Below, piece by piece: positions 53,519 through 62,737 of a stretch of DNA of 64,000 bases (positions are counted from its first letter, which is position 1; each line of letters starts with the position of its first letter). Source of the DNA: Paenibacillus montanisoli. Lineage in GTDB: Bacteria; Bacillota; Bacilli; Paenibacillales; Paenibacillaceae. A program made the position numbers and the translations under genes. The stretch covers positions 1,116,001 to 1,180,000 of the forward strand of contig NZ_QLUW01000002.1 of the NCBI RefSeq assembly GCF_003268025.1. The letters are read 5' to 3'. The notes under the pieces were generated by a model. The model did no database searches and was not told the origin of the DNA. It was given only the letters and a program-made list of their open reading frames with translations.

Positions 53519-54763
53519 TCAAATAAATTCACTAAACATATTTTTCAATTTCTCCATAAGACCAGGCTTCGAGGGAGAATTCGCAGTGCTTGACTTACGG
53601 CTCGCGTTTTTCTTAGGAGCCGGTGCCGCCTTGCCTTTCATGTATTTCGACACATATTGGATCATGCCGACGCCACTGGTGAACGCGGGATCGCGGACGC
53701 CGATGTAATCCGGCACCGCGATGCGTACGCTGGCTTCGAGCTCATGCTGGGCAAGCGCCAGCGTTCCAGCCATCGTAACCGTGCCGCCGGTTAGAACATA
53801 ACCGTGGATCTTATCGCCATAGCCAAGACGGCGAACCTCTTGGCGGATCAGGTGGAAAATCTCTTGCATGCGCGGCTCGATGATGTTAGCGAGGTCAACC
53901 TGGGAAAATTCCTTCTCCACGTTGCTGCCCATGCGCATGACCTTGAATTTCTGATCCGGGGCCGCATCGTTGACGAGTGCGCAGCCGAATTTCTGCTTGA
54001 TCTTCTCGGCTTGCTCCGTTTGGGTGCGAAGCCCGTAGGAAATATCGCTTGTGACGTATTCGCCGCCGACCGGCAGCGTGGAGGTCGCAACAATGCTGCC
54101 CTGTTCAAAAACTGCAATGGTACTGGAGCCAGCACCGATATCGGCAAGAACAGTACCCATCATTTTCTCATCTTTGGTGAGCGCCATCTGACCGGATGCC
54201 AGCGACATCAGGATGATGCCGGCAATCTGCAAATTCGCTTTCTCCACGCACCGGGCTAAGTTATGTATAGCGGTTTTAGCTCCGGTAACGAGCGTAGCTT
54301 CGACTTCTAGCCGGACGCCAATCATGCCTCTTGGATCCGAGATGCCTTCGAGACCGTCAACCAAGTATTGCTTTGGAACCAGATTAATAATTTCACGTTC
54401 CGGAGGCAGTGCCACTACTTTCGCCGCTTGCAAAACGCGCTCGATGTCTTCCTCGCCGATTTCCCGGTCTTCGTTGGAAATGGCAACGACGCCGTGATTC
54501 GTTTGCAAACCGATATGATTGCCTTGGATGCCAACGTATACATCGCTTATTTGAATACCGACCATGCGCTCTGCGTGATCCACTGCGTTGCGAATGGATT
54601 GAACGGTTTGATCAATATCGACGATTGCTCCTTTACGGATACCTTCCGAGTCGGCCGATCCAACTCCAATAATATTAATGACGCCGTTATTCACTTCGCC
54701 AATAATAGCACGAACCTTGGATGTACCGATGTCCAAACTAACGATGATGTCATTGCTGCTCAA
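53519..54763 (-). CDS. ftsA: Cell-division actin-like protein FtsA
   Basis: The 414-residue ATPase has the actin-fold motifs [26 protein letters not shown] and [10 protein letters not shown], and a C-terminal amphipathic helix ([12 protein letters not shown]) that tethers FtsZ to the membrane. The start is TTG at 54763, with GGAGGTG seven bases upstream; the longer frame starts upstream of that site. Confidence 0.96.
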   Translation of the reverse strand: MSSNDIIVSLDIGTSKVRAIIGEVNNGVINIIGVGSADSEGIRKGAIVDIDQTVQSIRNAVDHAERMVGIQISDVYVGIQGNHIGLQTNHGVVAISNEDREIGEEDIERVLQAAKVVALPPEREIINLVPKQYLVDGLEGISDPRGMIGVRLEVEATLVTGAKTAIHNLARCVEKANLQIAGIILMSLASGQMALTKDEKMMGTVLADIGAGSSTIAVFEQGSIVATSTLPVGGEYVTSDISYGLRTQTEQAEKIKQKFGCALVNDAAPDQKFKVMRMGSNVEKEFSQVDLANIIEPRMQEIFHLIRQEVRRLGYGDKIHGYVLTGGTVTMAGTLALAQHELEASVRIAVPDYIGVRDPAFTSGVGMIQYVSKYMKGKAAPAPKKNASRKSSTANSPSKPGLMEKLKNMFSEFI

Positions 54764-54844
54764 CCTCTGGCACCTCCGTTCAACTTTAATAAGGTACATT
54801 AATTAGGTACATTAAATGTCGTGGCTTGCGTTTGCATTTCTTTT

Positions 54845-54873
54845 TAATTCAACGTAGTGCTGGATAACCCTCT
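54845..54873 (-). promoter_or_regulatory. SigmaH promoter upstream of ftsAZ
   Basis: AGAGGGTTA (54865-54873), 11-bp spacer, GTTGAATTA (54845-54853) on the minus strand match the SigmaH pattern RNAGGANWW-N11/12-RNNGAATWW with one mismatch. Bacillus ftsAZ also has a SigmaH promoter used at sporulation onset. Direct copies of TAAGGTACATTAA-type repeats lie between it and ftsA. Confidence 0.65.
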
Positions 54874-55006
54874 TTTTTCTACAATTTTTTCAAGATTTAT
54901 TTATGCGTCCAGCACTTGGTGCGCAAGCTCAAGTTGATAGACGATTCGAAAAAATTCAGAAAGGGTGAATAATTCTGCATAACTAAAATTTTAACACTCT
55001 TTGAAG

Positions 55007-55777
55007 CTATTGAGTAGTCTCATTTTGGGAAATCCCTTGATTTTCTGAGACTTCTGGAGTAAATGGAGCGTACTTATCCGCCAATAGCATCGTAACAAGT
55101 CCCGGCGGCTGAATTTCGATAACGGCGTTCAGCGTAGGGATCTTATCCGGCAGCAGCGAGACCGCCGTAATGACCTCGAAGCGCGTCCTGGTGTAGATTT
55201 TGATCCGATCCTTATAAGAAGGAGACGGCTCCGGTTTAATCTCGGAGAAGTCCGCGATCGAATCTTCCGGAATCTCCGCAAGGGTCTTGCATAATTCTGC
55301 CAGTACAGGATCGTCGGGCTTCCAGCCGGACAAAATGGGCTTATCGACAACCATATCGGATCCTGCCGCAATTCCGGTGCCGTTCGCCAAAATCGCCGTC
55401 AGTTCTCCGTTTTTCGACAAGGTATATGCGACGGTTTTGAATTCTTGCACATGGATCGTGATGCTGCCAGGGAACGTTTTGATCACCTTTACGTTCTCGA
55501 CCGGCTTCAGCGTTCGCACGCGCGCTTCGATTTTGCCTGCCGAAGTGCCGAAGTATGAATCGCCTGCAACGATAGCGGCAGCTTTCCTTATCTCGTCCGG
55601 GTTCAAATAGTGCTGGCCCTCGACCGTGACGGTCGCCACCTTGCTGATGGAAGAATTGAAGAACAGAACGCCCAGTATGATGACGAACAGCAAGAATAGT
55701 ATCAATAGCAGCTTCTTCCCGCTTCTGCGCCGTTTCTCCGGCTCCCGCAAAACGGGCATCTTCTCCTGCACCTGCAT
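55007..55777 (-). CDS. divIB: Cell-division protein DivIB/FtsQ
   Basis: The 256-residue protein has a basic cytoplasmic start, one helix (about 23-43, LLLILFLLFVIILGVLFF), a POTRA domain (VATVTVEGQHYLNPDEIRKAA) and the beta domain ending near 235. It is part of the FtsQLB complex at the septum. It lies between murA and ftsA. The C-terminal tail is short and polar. Confidence 0.93.
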   Translation of the reverse strand: MQVQEKMPVLREPEKRRRSGKKLLLILFLLFVIILGVLFFNSSISKVATVTVEGQHYLNPDEIRKAAAIVAGDSYFGTSAGKIEARVRTLKPVENVKVIKTFPGSITIHVQEFKTVAYTLSKNGELTAILANGTGIAAGSDMVVDKPILSGWKPDDPVLAELCKTLAEIPEDSIADFSEIKPEPSPSYKDRIKIYTRTRFEVITAVSLLPDKIPTLNAVIEIQPPGLVTMLLADKYAPFTPEVSENQGISQNETTQ

Positions 55778-55867
55778 AACTTGTCCCCTCTTTGTATAAA
55801 CGCAAACGGCTTCCCGCCAATCATGGCAAGAGCCGCTTACGCGTACTTATATTTCCAACATGAGTTG

Positions 55868-57148
55868 TTATGGAACAATTTGATTGTTCGGCACCGGGGA
55901 ATAGCGGGTAATTTTCGCTCCCAGCCGCCCCAGCATCGTCTCGATCCGGTCGTAACCGCGATCGATGTGGTGCACCTGCTCCACAATGGTTTTCCCTTGC
56001 GCGGCAAGCCCGGCGATGACGAGCGCGGCGCCCGCACGCAAATCCGTTGCTTCCACCGTGGCGCCGTAAAGCCTGGAAACGCCGCGGATAAAGGCCGAGT
56101 TCAGATCGACTCGAATGTCCGCCCCCATGCGCGAGAGCTCGTCGACATGTTTGAATCTGCCTTCGAAAATCGTTTCTTTCATGACGCTGACGCCGTCAGC
56201 CAATGCAAGCAGAACCATGACTTGCGACTGCAAGTCAGTCGGAAACGCAGGATACGGCGACGTTACGATGCGGTCAACCGCTTTCGGGCGCGATGCCGTG
56301 CCCACTTTAATTATATCACCGTCAACCGTTATTTGAACACCAGTGCGTCTTAGCACATGGATGAGAGAGGTTAAGTGCGAAGGACATGTGTTGAGCAGCG
56401 TCACTTGCCCGCGGGTTGCGGCGGCGGCCACCATCACCGTTCCGGTTACGATCCGGTCCGGAATAACTTGGTAGCGGCAAGGCGTCAGCTTCTCAACTCC
56501 TTCGATCGTTATCGTATCCGTGCCGGCGCCGTATATCTTCGCGCCCATGCTGTTCAAGAAATGCTGCAAATCTTGAATTTCCGGCTCCCGCGCAGCATTG
56601 CTTATGGTGGTTAGACCTTCGGCAAGCACCGCGGCCATCATAATGTTCTCCGTAGCTCCGACGCTAGGAAGATCCAGGTGAATTTCCGCGCCTTTCAACC
56701 GTTTTGCATAACAAACTATTCGGCTGTCTTCCTCGTCGATTTGCGCGCCCATCGCCCGCAGGCCGCTAAGATGCAAATCGATTTTCCGTTCTCCGATCGC
56801 GCAGCCGCCAGGCTGGTAAATCGTTACTTCGCCAAACCTTGCTAAAAGCGGCCCCATAAGAAAAATGGATGATCGCATTTGACGCATAAGAGCCTCAGGG
56901 ATGTGGGAAGAATGCAAGCTTGACGTGTCGAGCGTGACGGTTTCGTCCTCATGCTCCGCCCGGCAGCCAAGTTCGCGCAAAATGTTCAGCATGACGTCGA
57001 TGTCCAGCAGCTTTGGCACTTGATCGATCGTCACGATTCCTTCTACCAGCATACTAGCAGCTAAAATTGGCAAAGCGGCATTTTTCGCGCCTTGGATAAC
57101 AATGGATCCTGAGAGAGGTTTCCCGCCTTCAATCACCAATTTGTCCAA
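55868..57148 (-). CDS. murA: UDP-GlcNAc 1-carboxyvinyltransferase
   Basis: The 426-residue enzyme adds enolpyruvate to UDP-GlcNAc, the first peptidoglycan step. The fosfomycin-target Cys is in PGGCAIGERKIDLH. QGAKNAALPILAA and the repeated alpha/beta lobes match MurA. The start is TTG at 57148, with GGAGGTG five bases upstream. In this cluster it lies between murB and divIB. Confidence 0.96.
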   Translation of the reverse strand: MDKLVIEGGKPLSGSIVIQGAKNAALPILAASMLVEGIVTIDQVPKLLDIDVMLNILRELGCRAEHEDETVTLDTSSLHSSHIPEALMRQMRSSIFLMGPLLARFGEVTIYQPGGCAIGERKIDLHLSGLRAMGAQIDEEDSRIVCYAKRLKGAEIHLDLPSVGATENIMMAAVLAEGLTTISNAAREPEIQDLQHFLNSMGAKIYGAGTDTITIEGVEKLTPCRYQVIPDRIVTGTVMVAAAATRGQVTLLNTCPSHLTSLIHVLRRTGVQITVDGDIIKVGTASRPKAVDRIVTSPYPAFPTDLQSQVMVLLALADGVSVMKETIFEGRFKHVDELSRMGADIRVDLNSAFIRGVSRLYGATVEATDLRAGAALVIAGLAAQGKTIVEQVHHIDRGYDRIETMLGRLGAKITRYSPVPNNQIVP

Positions 57149-57163
57149 TCTATCACCTCCGGA

Positions 57164-58069
57164 TTACCGCTCACCCATCACCAGTACCTCCGCTACCAGC
57201 TCGACTCCAAATTTGTCTTTCACGGTGCTTTGAATGGTTTCCATCAGGGTGAGAACGTCTTCAGCTTTCGCTTGCCCGGTGTTGACAATGAAATTGGCGT
57301 GCATGGGCGAGATTTGGGCGCCTCCGTTGCGCAATCCTTTGAGCCCTGCTTCCTGAATTAGCCTTGCGGCAAAATCATTTGGCGGATTTCGGAACACGCT
57401 TCCGGCACAAGCCATCTGAAGCGGTTGAGTCTGCAGGCGCCGCTGCTTATAAGCAGACGTCATTGCTGTTATCTCCTTGCGGTCTCCCTGCTGAAGCTCA
57501 AATGTGGCTCCGATGACGATGCCCGGCCGTTCATGCAAGCATGAATGGCGGTAGGCAAACGCCATATCCTCCAGTCCGTAGCGAACCAATTCCCCTGTTT
57601 CCAGCACAATGTCAGCTGATTTGAAGATACGTGACACATCCGACCCGTGTGCGCCGGCGTTCATGTAGACAGCTCCGCCTATCGATCCTGGAATCCCCCC
57701 CGCGAATTCCAAGCCGGATAACCCCTCTTTGCCTGCTAGAACCGACAGCTTAATCAAGGAATAAGCGGCACCCGCATGAACGTGCGTGCCATCAAATCGC
57801 GCATAATCGAATGCTTCGCCCGGCTGAACGACGACGCCTCGAATGCCTTTGTCGCTGACGAGCATATTGGAACCGCGTCCGAGATTGGTCCACTGTACCC
57901 CATGTTTATGGAGCAACCGGACGACCGACACCAGCTGGTCTTCGGTATTGGGAATGATTAGTACATCTGCTGGTCCGCCTATTTTCCATGTCGTATATTC
58001 GGAGAGCGGCTCGTTATACAGGACTTTGCCTGCATCGATTTCACGCAGCTCCGCCAAAAACTGCTCCAT
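57164..58069 (-). CDS. murB: UDP-N-acetylenolpyruvoylglucosamine reductase
   Basis: The 301-residue FAD enzyme reduces the MurA product to UDP-MurNAc. TTWKIGGPADVLIIP, GRGSNMLVSD, FAGGIPGSIGGAVYMNAGAHG and SVFRNPPNDFAA are type II MurB motifs. AAGGAGG precedes the ATG. Confidence 0.96.
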   Translation of the reverse strand: MEQFLAELREIDAGKVLYNEPLSEYTTWKIGGPADVLIIPNTEDQLVSVVRLLHKHGVQWTNLGRGSNMLVSDKGIRGVVVQPGEAFDYARFDGTHVHAGAAYSLIKLSVLAGKEGLSGLEFAGGIPGSIGGAVYMNAGAHGSDVSRIFKSADIVLETGELVRYGLEDMAFAYRHSCLHERPGIVIGATFELQQGDRKEITAMTSAYKQRRLQTQPLQMACAGSVFRNPPNDFAARLIQEAGLKGLRNGGAQISPMHANFIVNTGQAKAEDVLTLMETIQSTVKDKFGVELVAEVLVMGER

Positions 58070-58247
58070 CTGTCGTGCCTCCTTCTGCCATAGCGATTGT
58101 TCACTTCCCTGGCGATCGATCGTTCAACCGGACTGCCCGCGCCCCTGCTGCGATGCAAAGACGCGCGGCCCGCTGGGTGACGGTCACGATTATGCTGTAT
58201 ACTATGCCTTCCCGCACAGGAGTGTGACAATCGCCCACTGGACAGAC

Positions 58248-59360
58248 TTATTGTCGTGTTGCCGTTAATTGTTTCAGTTCCTTCACGATCAGGGCCGCCG
58301 AATCCGGCATGCCGAGAGAGCGCGAAGCCGCGCTCATCGCCGCTTGCGCCTCCGCGCTATTCATCATATGGCTGATCCGCTCGAAGAGCAATGCGCCGCT
58401 GAGGTCGCGTTCCAAAATCATTTCGGCCGCTCCGGCCTGGACCAAGCTTCTCGCGTTCGCTTCCTGGTGGTTGTTCGTAACGTTTGGCGAAGGGATCAAT
58501 ATCGCCGGAATGCCGAGCGCCGTCAGCTCCGCGATCGAAGACGCGCCGGCGCGGCCGACGACCAGCTTCGAAATCGCCAATACCTCCGGCATGTGATGCA
58601 AATACGGAAGCACCTGCAGCTGATTGGCAGGCTGCTGTAGCGCCTGATCGATTCGCCTCTTCGTCTCCTCGTAATAGCTTTCTCCGGTCACAAACACAAA
58701 ATGGACGTCTGGCAGCCGCACAAGCAGCGGCGCCATGTCCACCATGACGTCATTTATCGCTTTCGCCCCGCGGCTGCCCCCCACGACCAGCACCACTTGG
58801 GTGCCTGCCGGGATGCCCAGCCTGGAATAGCCCTTAGTTTGATCGGCACGTACGACGCTGGTCGCACAAGGATTGCCGGTATAAAGCGCGTTCGACTGCC
58901 GCTTGAACTGCGACAGCGCGTCCTTGAAGCTGACCGCCACTCGGCTGGCATAGCGGGAAAGGAATTGGTTGGTCAAGCCCGCGACCGCATTCTGCTCATG
59001 GATGAGCGTCGGGATGCCGAGCTTCGCGGCGGCATAGATAACCGGGCCGCACACGTACCCGCCGGTCCCGACGACGACGTCCGGCTTGAAGTCCCGCAGC
59101 AGCTGCTTCGACCTCCGGACGCCTTTTAAGAAGCGCATGACCGTCCTGACATTCTCGAAGGAGAGCTTTCGTCTGAAGCCTGTAATTTCGACCGACTCGA
59201 AAGGAATGCCCTGCGCCGGCACGATCCGGCTTTCAAGTCCCTTCGGAGTGCCGATGTACAGGATGGACGAGCCCGGCTGCTCCTCCATCGCCTGCTTGCC
59301 GATCGCAAGCGCGGGATAGATGTGGCCGCCTGTTCCGCCGCCTGTCAATACGATACGCAT
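58248..59360 (-). CDS. murG: UDP-GlcNAc:lipid I transferase
   Basis: The 370-residue glycosyltransferase makes lipid II from lipid I at the inner membrane face. GGGTGGHIYPALAI (first glycine loop), GTGGYVCGP, HEQNAVAGLTN and GASSIAELTALGIPAILIPSP match MurG. GAGGTGA precedes the ATG. It follows spoVE by nine bases. Confidence 0.97.
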   Translation of the reverse strand: MRIVLTGGGTGGHIYPALAIGKQAMEEQPGSSILYIGTPKGLESRIVPAQGIPFESVEITGFRRKLSFENVRTVMRFLKGVRRSKQLLRDFKPDVVVGTGGYVCGPVIYAAAKLGIPTLIHEQNAVAGLTNQFLSRYASRVAVSFKDALSQFKRQSNALYTGNPCATSVVRADQTKGYSRLGIPAGTQVVLVVGGSRGAKAINDVMVDMAPLLVRLPDVHFVFVTGESYYEETKRRIDQALQQPANQLQVLPYLHHMPEVLAISKLVVGRAGASSIAELTALGIPAILIPSPNVTNNHQEANARSLVQAGAAEMILERDLSGALLFERISHMMNSAEAQAAMSAASRSLGMPDSAALIVKELKQLTATRQ

Positions 59361-59369
59361 GATGTTAGG

Positions 59370-60467
59370 TCACCTCGAGTAACGGGATATATTGAGTAAA
59401 ATACCGAGCGCCGTAAGAAGCAGCGTCAATGACGAGCCGCCGTAGCTGACGAGCGGCAGCGTGATGCCCGTCACCGGCAGCATGCCGATAACTACGCCGA
59501 TATTGATAAAGACTTGTACCGCAACGATGCCGATAATGCCGACCGCGAGCAAGCTGCCGAACGTATCGGGCGCCGCGATCGCCGTGCGCATGCCGCGCCA
59601 CAGCAAGATGGCAAAGAGCGTGATGATAGCGGTGCCGCCGATAAAACCGAGCTCCTCGGATACGATGGAAAAGATAAAGTCCGTTTGCGGCTCCGGCAAG
59701 TAACTGAACTTCTGGCGGCTCATGCCAAGGCCCAAGCCTACCAGGCCGCCGGGACCGATGGCGTACAGAGATTGAATCGATTGATAGCCGGCTCCCAACG
59801 GGTCTGCCCACGGATCGAGAAACGCCGTTATCCGCTGCAGCCGGTAAGGCGCAGCCAAGATGAGACCGACAAGACCAACGACGCCGACCATGGCCAGCGA
59901 GCCGAGATGGGCCATCCGGGCACCCGCCGTATAAATGACGAGCAGCGAGGCGCCGATCATGACGGCTCCCGTTCCTAGATCGGGCTGCATCATAATGAGC
60001 CCGAAGGCAGAGCCCATAATGCCTAGCGGCGGCAGGAGGCCTTTCGTGAAATGGGTCACCATCTGCTGCTTGTCTGCCAGCAGCTTCGATAAGAAGACGA
60101 CCATCGCAAGCTTCATGAACTCGGAGGGCTGAATGCCGAATGAGCTGATGCCCAGCCAGCTTCGAGCCCCGCCGCGCACAACGCCGATGCCGGGAATAAG
60201 AACGATCACCAGCAATCCGAAACATACAAACAGCCCCAGCTTCGCCCATTTGCGCCAAATCCAGTAATCGGCATTCATCGTGACGACCATCGCCCCGATG
60301 CCAAGCGCCGCGAAGAGCACCTGCCGTTTGACGTAATAAAACTTGTCGCCGAATTCATGGAAGGCCAGCACCGCGCTGGCGCTGTAGACCATGACGAGAC
60401 CGATAGCCAAAATGAGCAAAATGGAAAGGATCATCCACATATCCGGGGCGGACCTGGCTTTTGCCAT
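59370..60467 (-). CDS. spoVE: SEDS-family protein SpoVE/FtsW
   Basis: The 365-residue polytopic protein has the SEDS marks: LAMVVFLSKLL, a MQPDLGTGAVM loop with the catalytic-type Asp, and SLYAIGPGGLVGLGLGMSRQKFSYLPEPQTDFIFS (spans about 235-270). It polymerises glycan strands, here in spore cortex or septum. ATG at 60467 has AAGAGGTG eight bases upstream. SpoVE is chosen over FtsW from its place between murD and murG. Confidence 0.9.
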   Translation of the reverse strand: MAKARSAPDMWMILSILLILAIGLVMVYSASAVLAFHEFGDKFYYVKRQVLFAALGIGAMVVTMNADYWIWRKWAKLGLFVCFGLLVIVLIPGIGVVRGGARSWLGISSFGIQPSEFMKLAMVVFLSKLLADKQQMVTHFTKGLLPPLGIMGSAFGLIMMQPDLGTGAVMIGASLLVIYTAGARMAHLGSLAMVGVVGLVGLILAAPYRLQRITAFLDPWADPLGAGYQSIQSLYAIGPGGLVGLGLGMSRQKFSYLPEPQTDFIFSIVSEELGFIGGTAIITLFAILLWRGMRTAIAAPDTFGSLLAVGIIGIVAVQVFINIGVVIGMLPVTGITLPLVSYGGSSLTLLLTALGILLNISRYSR

Positions 60468-60512
60468 AGCGCGAACACCTCTTGCAAGCTTAAGTAGGGA
60501 CAAGCCCCCTAC

Positions 60513-61949
60513 TTACAAGTTATGCGCCGATTGCTTAAAAATGCGCCCGCGGTCTTCATAGGATTTAAACATATCCCAGCTTGCGCAGGCCGGAGACAGC
60601 AATACCGTGTCTCCCGGCTCCGCGAGCGCCGCCGCTTCGCGTACCGCGAGCCGCAGCGTGCTTTCGGCGTCCTCCACAGGTTCGACGACTTTAATCGTCG
60701 TTAAACCTGCGAGACGCGCGACTTCGGCTATTTTGCCGCGAGTTTCGCCGATCGCGACGACGGCTTTCACCTGGTCGCGGAAATGCGGCAGCAGCTCCAT
60801 ATAGTCGGAGCCGCGGTCCAGACCGCCGGCAATAAGCACGATGCGGCTCGGGAACGAGCGCAGCGCGATGATCGTCGCCGTCCCGTTCGTCGCTTTGGAA
60901 TTGTTGTAATAGGCGACGTTATTACGGCGGCATACGAATTCCAGCCGATGTTCGACGCCCCGGAAATTGCGGAGCGGCTCCAGCAGCGTATCGACGGCGG
61001 CTCCTGCCGCAATCGACGCAGCTATGGCGGCAAGCGCGTTAGCCGTATTGTGGCGCCCCGGAATGCCCAGTTCCTGGACAGCCAGCAGGTCATGTGCCTC
61101 TCCCTGCTCGTCGCGCCACACGATGCGGCGCTCCTCGTCGCCCGCAGGCGTCGTGAGATCAGCCGGGAACGGCGGCGTTACGCATATGCCGTAAGTAAGC
61201 TCCTGCGTCGTGGAGAACGGCAGTATCCGCGCCTGGGTCGTGCCGGATTGCATAAGCTCCCGGCATACCGGATCGTCCGCATTCAGAATCGCCGTATCCT
61301 CCGCCGTCTGATTCGCGAACAGCTTCGCTTTCGAGGCGACATAATCTTCCATCCCGCCGTGATAGTCGAGATGCGTTTCGACAACGTTGAGCAGCATGCC
61401 GATGCGCGGCCGGAACGCGGACGTGCCTTTCAGCTGGAAGCTGCTTAACTCCGCCACGATCCAATTGCCGCTTGCGGCCGTCTGCGCAGCCTCACATAGA
61501 GGCGTGCCGATGTTGCCCGCCACGATCGGATTCAGGCCCGCCGCTTCCAGCAGCTCGCCGATCCATGTCGTCGTCGTCGTTTTGCCGTTCGAGCCGGTGA
61601 TGCCGATAATCGGCGCCGGCGACAGCAAATACGCGACTTCGACTTCCGTCACGATCTCGATGCCCAGCTCCAGCGCTTGCTTCACCGGCGGCGACGTATA
61701 CGGAATGCCGGGATTTTTGACGACCAGTGCCGTTTCCGGGGAGATCAGGTCTGCCGGGTGGCTGCCGCAAATAACAGAAACACCCAAAGCGTCCAGCTCG
61801 TCCGCTTCGGGAGATAAATGGCGTTCTTTCATATCGTTAACGGTGACCTTCGCGCCGAGCTTATGAAAGAGCTTTGCGACGCTGACCCCGCTTTTGGCCA
61901 AGCCTAGTACGATAACCTGCTGATCCTTGTATAAGGATGGGTGTTTCAT
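60513..61949 (-). CDS. murD: UDP-MurNAc-L-alanine:D-glutamate ligase
   Basis: The 478-residue ATP-dependent ligase adds D-Glu. VIVLGLAKSGVSVA starts the Rossmann-like N domain, ITGSNGKTTTTTWIG is the P-loop, and HRLEFVCRRNNVAYYNNSKATN the C-terminal binding region. GAGGAG lies 11 bases before the ATG. A ~790-base repeat-rich gap separates it from mraY. Confidence 0.97.
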   Translation of the reverse strand: MKHPSLYKDQQVIVLGLAKSGVSVAKLFHKLGAKVTVNDMKERHLSPEADELDALGVSVICGSHPADLISPETALVVKNPGIPYTSPPVKQALELGIEIVTEVEVAYLLSPAPIIGITGSNGKTTTTTWIGELLEAAGLNPIVAGNIGTPLCEAAQTAASGNWIVAELSSFQLKGTSAFRPRIGMLLNVVETHLDYHGGMEDYVASKAKLFANQTAEDTAILNADDPVCRELMQSGTTQARILPFSTTQELTYGICVTPPFPADLTTPAGDEERRIVWRDEQGEAHDLLAVQELGIPGRHNTANALAAIAASIAAGAAVDTLLEPLRNFRGVEHRLEFVCRRNNVAYYNNSKATNGTATIIALRSFPSRIVLIAGGLDRGSDYMELLPHFRDQVKAVVAIGETRGKIAEVARLAGLTTIKVVEPVEDAESTLRLAVREAAALAEPGDTVLLSPACASWDMFKSYEDRGRIFKQSAHNL

Positions 61950-61975
61950 ATGGGTAACATCTCCTCAAATTTACA

Positions 61976-62299
61976 ATCCCCCTAAATCCCCCTTGCTAAG
62001 GGGGACCCCAAGGGCTCCGCCCTCTGGACACCCGGATGGTATAACGTTGGTGCTCCAGAGAAATGCTCCTAGCTTCAGTTGGCGGGGGCTCGAAGTCCCT
62101 TGCGGGACTAACTTTCATTTTGGCGCTCCCGTGCAGCACCATCCCCCTAAATCCCCCTTGCTAAGGGGGACCCCAAGGGCTCCGCCCTCTGGACACCCGG
62201 ATGGTATAACGTTGGTGCTCCAGAGAAATGCTCCTAGCTTCAGTTGGCGGGGGGCTCGAAGTCCCTTGCGGGACTAACTTTCATTTTGGCGCTCCCGTG
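61976..62299. repeat. Two ~158-bp tandem repeat units between murD and mraY
   Basis: Copy 1 (61976-62133) and copy 2 (62141-62299) are nearly identical; one extra G is the only difference noticed. Seven bases separate them. Each holds CCCCCTTGCTAAGGGGG and GTCCCTTGCGGGAC hairpins. No coding function is apparent: the frames they keep open have no ribosome binding site. Such GC-rich palindromic units are typical of intergenic repeats. Confidence 0.9.
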
Positions 62300-62424
62300 T
62301 TACCTGTTGACTGCGTCACAGAGTAACGTTTGGGCGAGAGAGGTGCGCTGATGCAGTCTTCTGCGTAGTGCCCGCTTTCGTCCCTTTCGGGACACGCTCC
62401 CATTTCGGCGCGCGTAGTTAGTTG

Positions 62425-62508
62425 TCGGCAGCTGCGCTGCCTTGTCCCTCCGGGACTTTTAAAGGCAAAGTGCGATCGGCAGCTGCGCTGCCTTGTCCCT
62501 GCGGGACT
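62425..62508. repeat. 33-bp direct repeats with internal hairpins
   Basis: TCGGCAGCTGCGCTGCCTTG, continuing to CGGGACT, occurs at 62425-62457 and 62476-62508 with one mismatch, period 51 bp. GGCAGC/GCTGCC forms a hairpin in each. Confidence 0.85.
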
Positions 62509-62581
62509 TACTAAAGAAAAGCCGCGTACAAGAGCAGAGCGGGCGGTGTCGTTGTGTAGAAGCGTCAGCGTTCGTTTGCCT

Positions 62582-62627
62582 AGGCTGAATGATTTGCATG
62601 GCGCTAGCCACGCAAATCATTCAGCCT
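62582..62627. repeat. 46-bp near-perfect palindrome
   Basis: Sixteen-base arms AGGCTGAATGATTTGC (62582-62597) and GCAAATCATTCAGCCT (62612-62627) flank a TGGC-GCTA-GCCA core. It lacks a T-run on either side, so it is not a normal terminator. Together with the repeats it fills the murD-mraY gap (61950-62737), where no gene is seen. Confidence 0.9.
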
Positions 62628-62737
62628 TTGTCCAGCGGATTTCTACCTTTAGATCCCTTATATGATCAAGAAATCCGATGGACAACAGCGATCGTAACAA
62701 CGAGCCGCACGCGCAGCGGTGTACTCCCAGCGTTCTT

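Noticed and set aside
61927-62277. 116-codon frame running through the tandem repeats
   Set aside because: It repeats a peptide only because the DNA unit repeats; no ribosome binding site and it starts inside murD.
61976-62508. CRISPR-like array
   Set aside because: Only two copies of each unit, with long units and no regular spacers, and no cas genes.
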